Positions 61,901 to 64,000 of a stretch of DNA of 64,000 nt are shown one piece after another. The DNA is from Liolophura sinensis (lineage: Eukaryota; Mollusca; Polyplacophora; Chitonida; Chitonidae). A program made the position numbers and the translations under genes. Numbering within the stretch: position 1 is the stretch's first letter; each line of letters begins with the position of its first letter. Below the pieces are notes generated by a model that saw only the letters and a list, made by a program, of their open reading frames with translations, was not told where the DNA came from and made no database searches. The DNA lies in the NCBI RefSeq assembly GCF_032854445.1, contig NC_088296.1, positions 124,001 to 188,000 of the forward strand, read 5' to 3'.

Positions 61901-63947
61901 CATATCCTACTGTATAACTCGCATTAGCGTGTGTGTTCTGTGCACACCCTACTGAATATCTCACATTAGCCTGTGTCTTCTGTGCACATCCTACTGTATA
62001 ACTCACATTAGCCTGTGTCTTCTGTGCATATCCTACTGTATAACTCACATTAGCCTGTGTCTTCTAAGCACACCCTACTGTATATCTCACATTAGCCTGT
62101 GTCTTCTAAGCACACCCTACTGTAAAAATCACATTAGCCTGGGTCTTCTGTGCACATCCAACTGTACAACTCACATTAGCCTGGGTCTTCTGTGCACATC
62201 CTACTGTACAACTCACATTAGCCTGTGTCTTCTGTGCACATCCTACTGTATATCTCACATTAGCCTGTGTCTTCTAAGCACACCCTACTGTACAACTCAC
62301 ATTAGTCTGTGTCTTCTGTGCATACCCTACTGTATAACTCACATTAGCCTGGGTCTTATGTGCACATCCTACTGTACTCTGGGCAAACCATACTGTATAT
62401 CTGACAATAATTTGTATATTCCGGGCACACACTACTGTATACCTCACATTAGTTAGCATCCTTTTACCTGCCCTATCTCCTGCCTAACATTAATGTGTAT
62501 GGTTTATACTATCTGTACTTTTTCAAACTCTTCTCACTTTCGTCGGTCTTGGAATACTGTTCAATTTCTTGGCACGCCACGGACATATCGGTTTTGTTTT
62601 CTTAACAGAGTCTATCGTGTGTTTTGCAGGTACACAGCCGTTCGCCCTCTCCATTTTTGTCTGTGTCTTCGATGCACACACTAATGTAAATCCTTCAGTC
62701 CTTTATGTCGTCTAAGCACACCCTACTGTATGCCTTTTATACATAAGAACTTACTTGTAACACGTAGGGGAGATATTTGTCCATCGACTGCTGCTTCTAA
62801 GTCCTGGCGTTCTTGCATTGTCTCTTTTACAGTCACCTGTCTAGGAACAACTTGGTCATGTTGTACAGAAGCTAGAAGCTTCTGTCTGCTGACCTCATGT
62901 TTCTCCAGATCTGATCTTATCCCATTCAGCTGGTCATCAGTTCTGCGAGAAGAGGAGAGAAAACAAAGAGACACAGTCGTGTAGTGATCTTGTGTCCGCG
63001 CAGTTAAAAGAATGCCATAATGTACTATTCCTAGTAGGTTAGATCTAATTTGTCTGGACAAACGTAAGATTGAACATTAGATATATCTCACACTTGAGTC
63101 ATGTTTTGGACAACTATAGCTTACAGAAACACATCTGCTGACAATAGTCACGTGCGCATGCATAACAAACATGGGGACGTATAACACATTTATACATACG
63201 TTTTGGTGAAGTCCGTGGAACCCTGTCAACAAACAGAATTGAGCCTACATATAAAATCCCGTAAAGAAGAAACAGATACCTCTCCAGAGACACACAGTAC
63301 ACAGGCACCCTTGGCTTTTACCTCCAACATCTAGACCATTCCCTGATCTATTACATAGCCCATATCAGCTCTCATTTCCGCTTAATATATTCCATTGTGC
63401 TTCATACAATACAATTTCCCCTTATTTGCAAATCTATTTACATACAAATCTTGTTTTATTTTAAAAAAAAACAGCATACAATATGTTCTTTTTGACATTA
63501 CATGTTGCTACTTTATTGCTTTAATCGGACCGAGGGGTACCACTGAGCATAATAAAGCTGTTGAACTCAGGATCTAAAACTTTAGCAGATCTGGCAGCAT
63601 GAGGTGGATTTGAATACCTGATCACAGTTCCTAAGGGTGGTTTGGGTCTTAGGTAACGTCTGTAGTAGAGGCAACTGAACTAATGTTAGAGATTGTCACT
63701 TATATGCTTGACTTACCTGCAAAAACTCCACGTCCATTGATGCTAATAAATCATTGGAAGCCTGTACCATTCTCTCCATTTCCTGGGCCTGTAGCTGTAA
63801 ATGTTTGAGTATAGCACTACACTCCACACTCCACTGTGAATAGCGGGTTCTTATGCCATCTAAGGAGTGCCGCCTCCAGGCTTGTAAGGCTTCCAAGGCT
63901 GCACAATAAGCCTTTTCTACCTCCTGAGTGTGAAGTTCCTGGTTTTC
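58370..63947 (-). CDS. TRIM gene C, exons 4-7 (5' part outside window)
   Basis: Minus-strand paralogue of gene B with exons 63947-63717 (231 nt), 63222-63200 (23 nt), 62942-62755 (188 nt) and 58944-58370 (575 nt). All have GT-AG junctions and the same phases. The RING/B-box and 96-nt exons should lie right of 64000. It encodes most of the coiled coil, the linker and a complete SPRY ending in DMISTS and TGA. No disabling change is seen. Intron 6 is about 1.4 kb longer than in gene B owing to the expanded 42-bp minisatellite. Confidence 0.92.
59741..59994 (+). mobile_element. tRNA-derived SINE in gene C intron 6
   Basis: Orthologous to 28001-28258. It lacks a few bases in the B-box region (GAGTTCCAGCTC), which would weaken internal pol III promotion. 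Confidence 0.9.
60245..62460 (-). repeat. Expanded 42-bp minisatellite in gene C intron 6 (about 52 copies)
   Basis: Same unit as 28490-29290, expanded roughly threefold, with higher-order blocks (variant units with CCCACCC, AATGTATAC or CTAAGC recur in the same order). Sense-strand frames of the 14-residue repeat reach 151 codons but are broken by stops. No splice-consistent exon. Confidence 0.92.
62755..62942 (-). CDS. TRIM gene C exon 6 (linker)
   Basis: 188 nt with the same junctions as gene B exon 6. Three residue differences (A to S, C to R, G to D). Confidence 0.9.
63200..63222 (-). CDS. TRIM gene C exon 5 (23-nt micro-exon)
   Basis: 23 nt between TTGACAG and GTATGT, encoding GSTDFTK plus two bases. 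One silent difference from gene B. Confidence 0.92.
63717..63947 (-). CDS. TRIM gene C exon 4 (231-nt coiled-coil exon)
   Basis: Acceptor CTGCTTGGCAG/GAAAAC; donor CAG/GTAAGT. 77 codons, ENQELHTQEVEKAYCAALEA through DLLASMDVEFLQ. Confidence 0.93.
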
Positions 63948-64000
63948 CTGCCAAGCAGAAAAATCGTTTATTACCTCATCCACACCTTTAGAACTGCGTG

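Overview
The window is eukaryotic genomic DNA, most likely from a mollusc or another marine lophotrochozoan. The signs are spliced genes with GT-AG introns and canonical TRIM exon sizes, abundant minisatellites, tRNA-derived SINEs, a Penelope-like element, and relics of non-LTR, Tc1/mariner and DDE_Tnp_4 elements. The species cannot be fixed from sequence alone. There are no bacterial operons, rRNA genes or CRISPR arrays.

Layout. The window holds two head-to-tail copies of a unit of about 33 kb. Unit 1 (1-33728) is matched by unit 2 (33729-64000), which is cut by the window end at the equivalent of unit 1 position 30834. The only convincing host genes are tandem TRIM genes (RING, two B-boxes, coiled coil, SPRY), all on the minus strand. 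Gene A contributes only its RING/B-box exon (237-905); the rest lies left of the window. Gene B is complete: its RING/B-box exon is at 34633-33965 and its coiled-coil and SPRY exons are at 31620-26632, so it crosses the junction between units. Joining exons of 669, 96, 231, 23, 188 and 572 nt keeps phase throughout and gives 592 residues. Gene C (63947-58370) has its 231, 23, 188 and 575 nt exons in the window and its 5' exons to the right.

Between TRIM genes lies about 23 kb of repeat-rich DNA: minisatellites with periods of roughly 33, 38, 40, 42, 57, 60 and 66 bp, AT and CA microsatellites, SINE copies of several ages, and transposon relics. Each unit also contains older internal duplications. 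A conserved module that may be a TRIM promoter plus noncoding first exon occurs three times, with two further fragments, and a dead RING/B-box fragment sits near 17.3 kb and 50.8 kb.

Main observations. (1) The SPRY exons of genes B and C differ by about 46 amino acids and three single-codon indels but only about three silent changes. That is a strong sign of diversifying selection on the recognition domain, while the RING/B-box exons of A and B differ by two residues. (2) Divergence between units jumps sharply near 10.25 kb / 43.99 kb, from well under 1 percent to several percent, suggesting recent conversion or unequal exchange. (3) A Penelope-like insertion in unit 2 and a SINE insertion in unit 1 each have clean target-site duplications and an empty site in the other unit, so both postdate the duplication. 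The simplest reading is a birth-and-death array of innate-immune TRIM E3 ligases with a conserved effector half and a fast-changing recognition half. Misassembly of two haplotypes in tandem has to be excluded.
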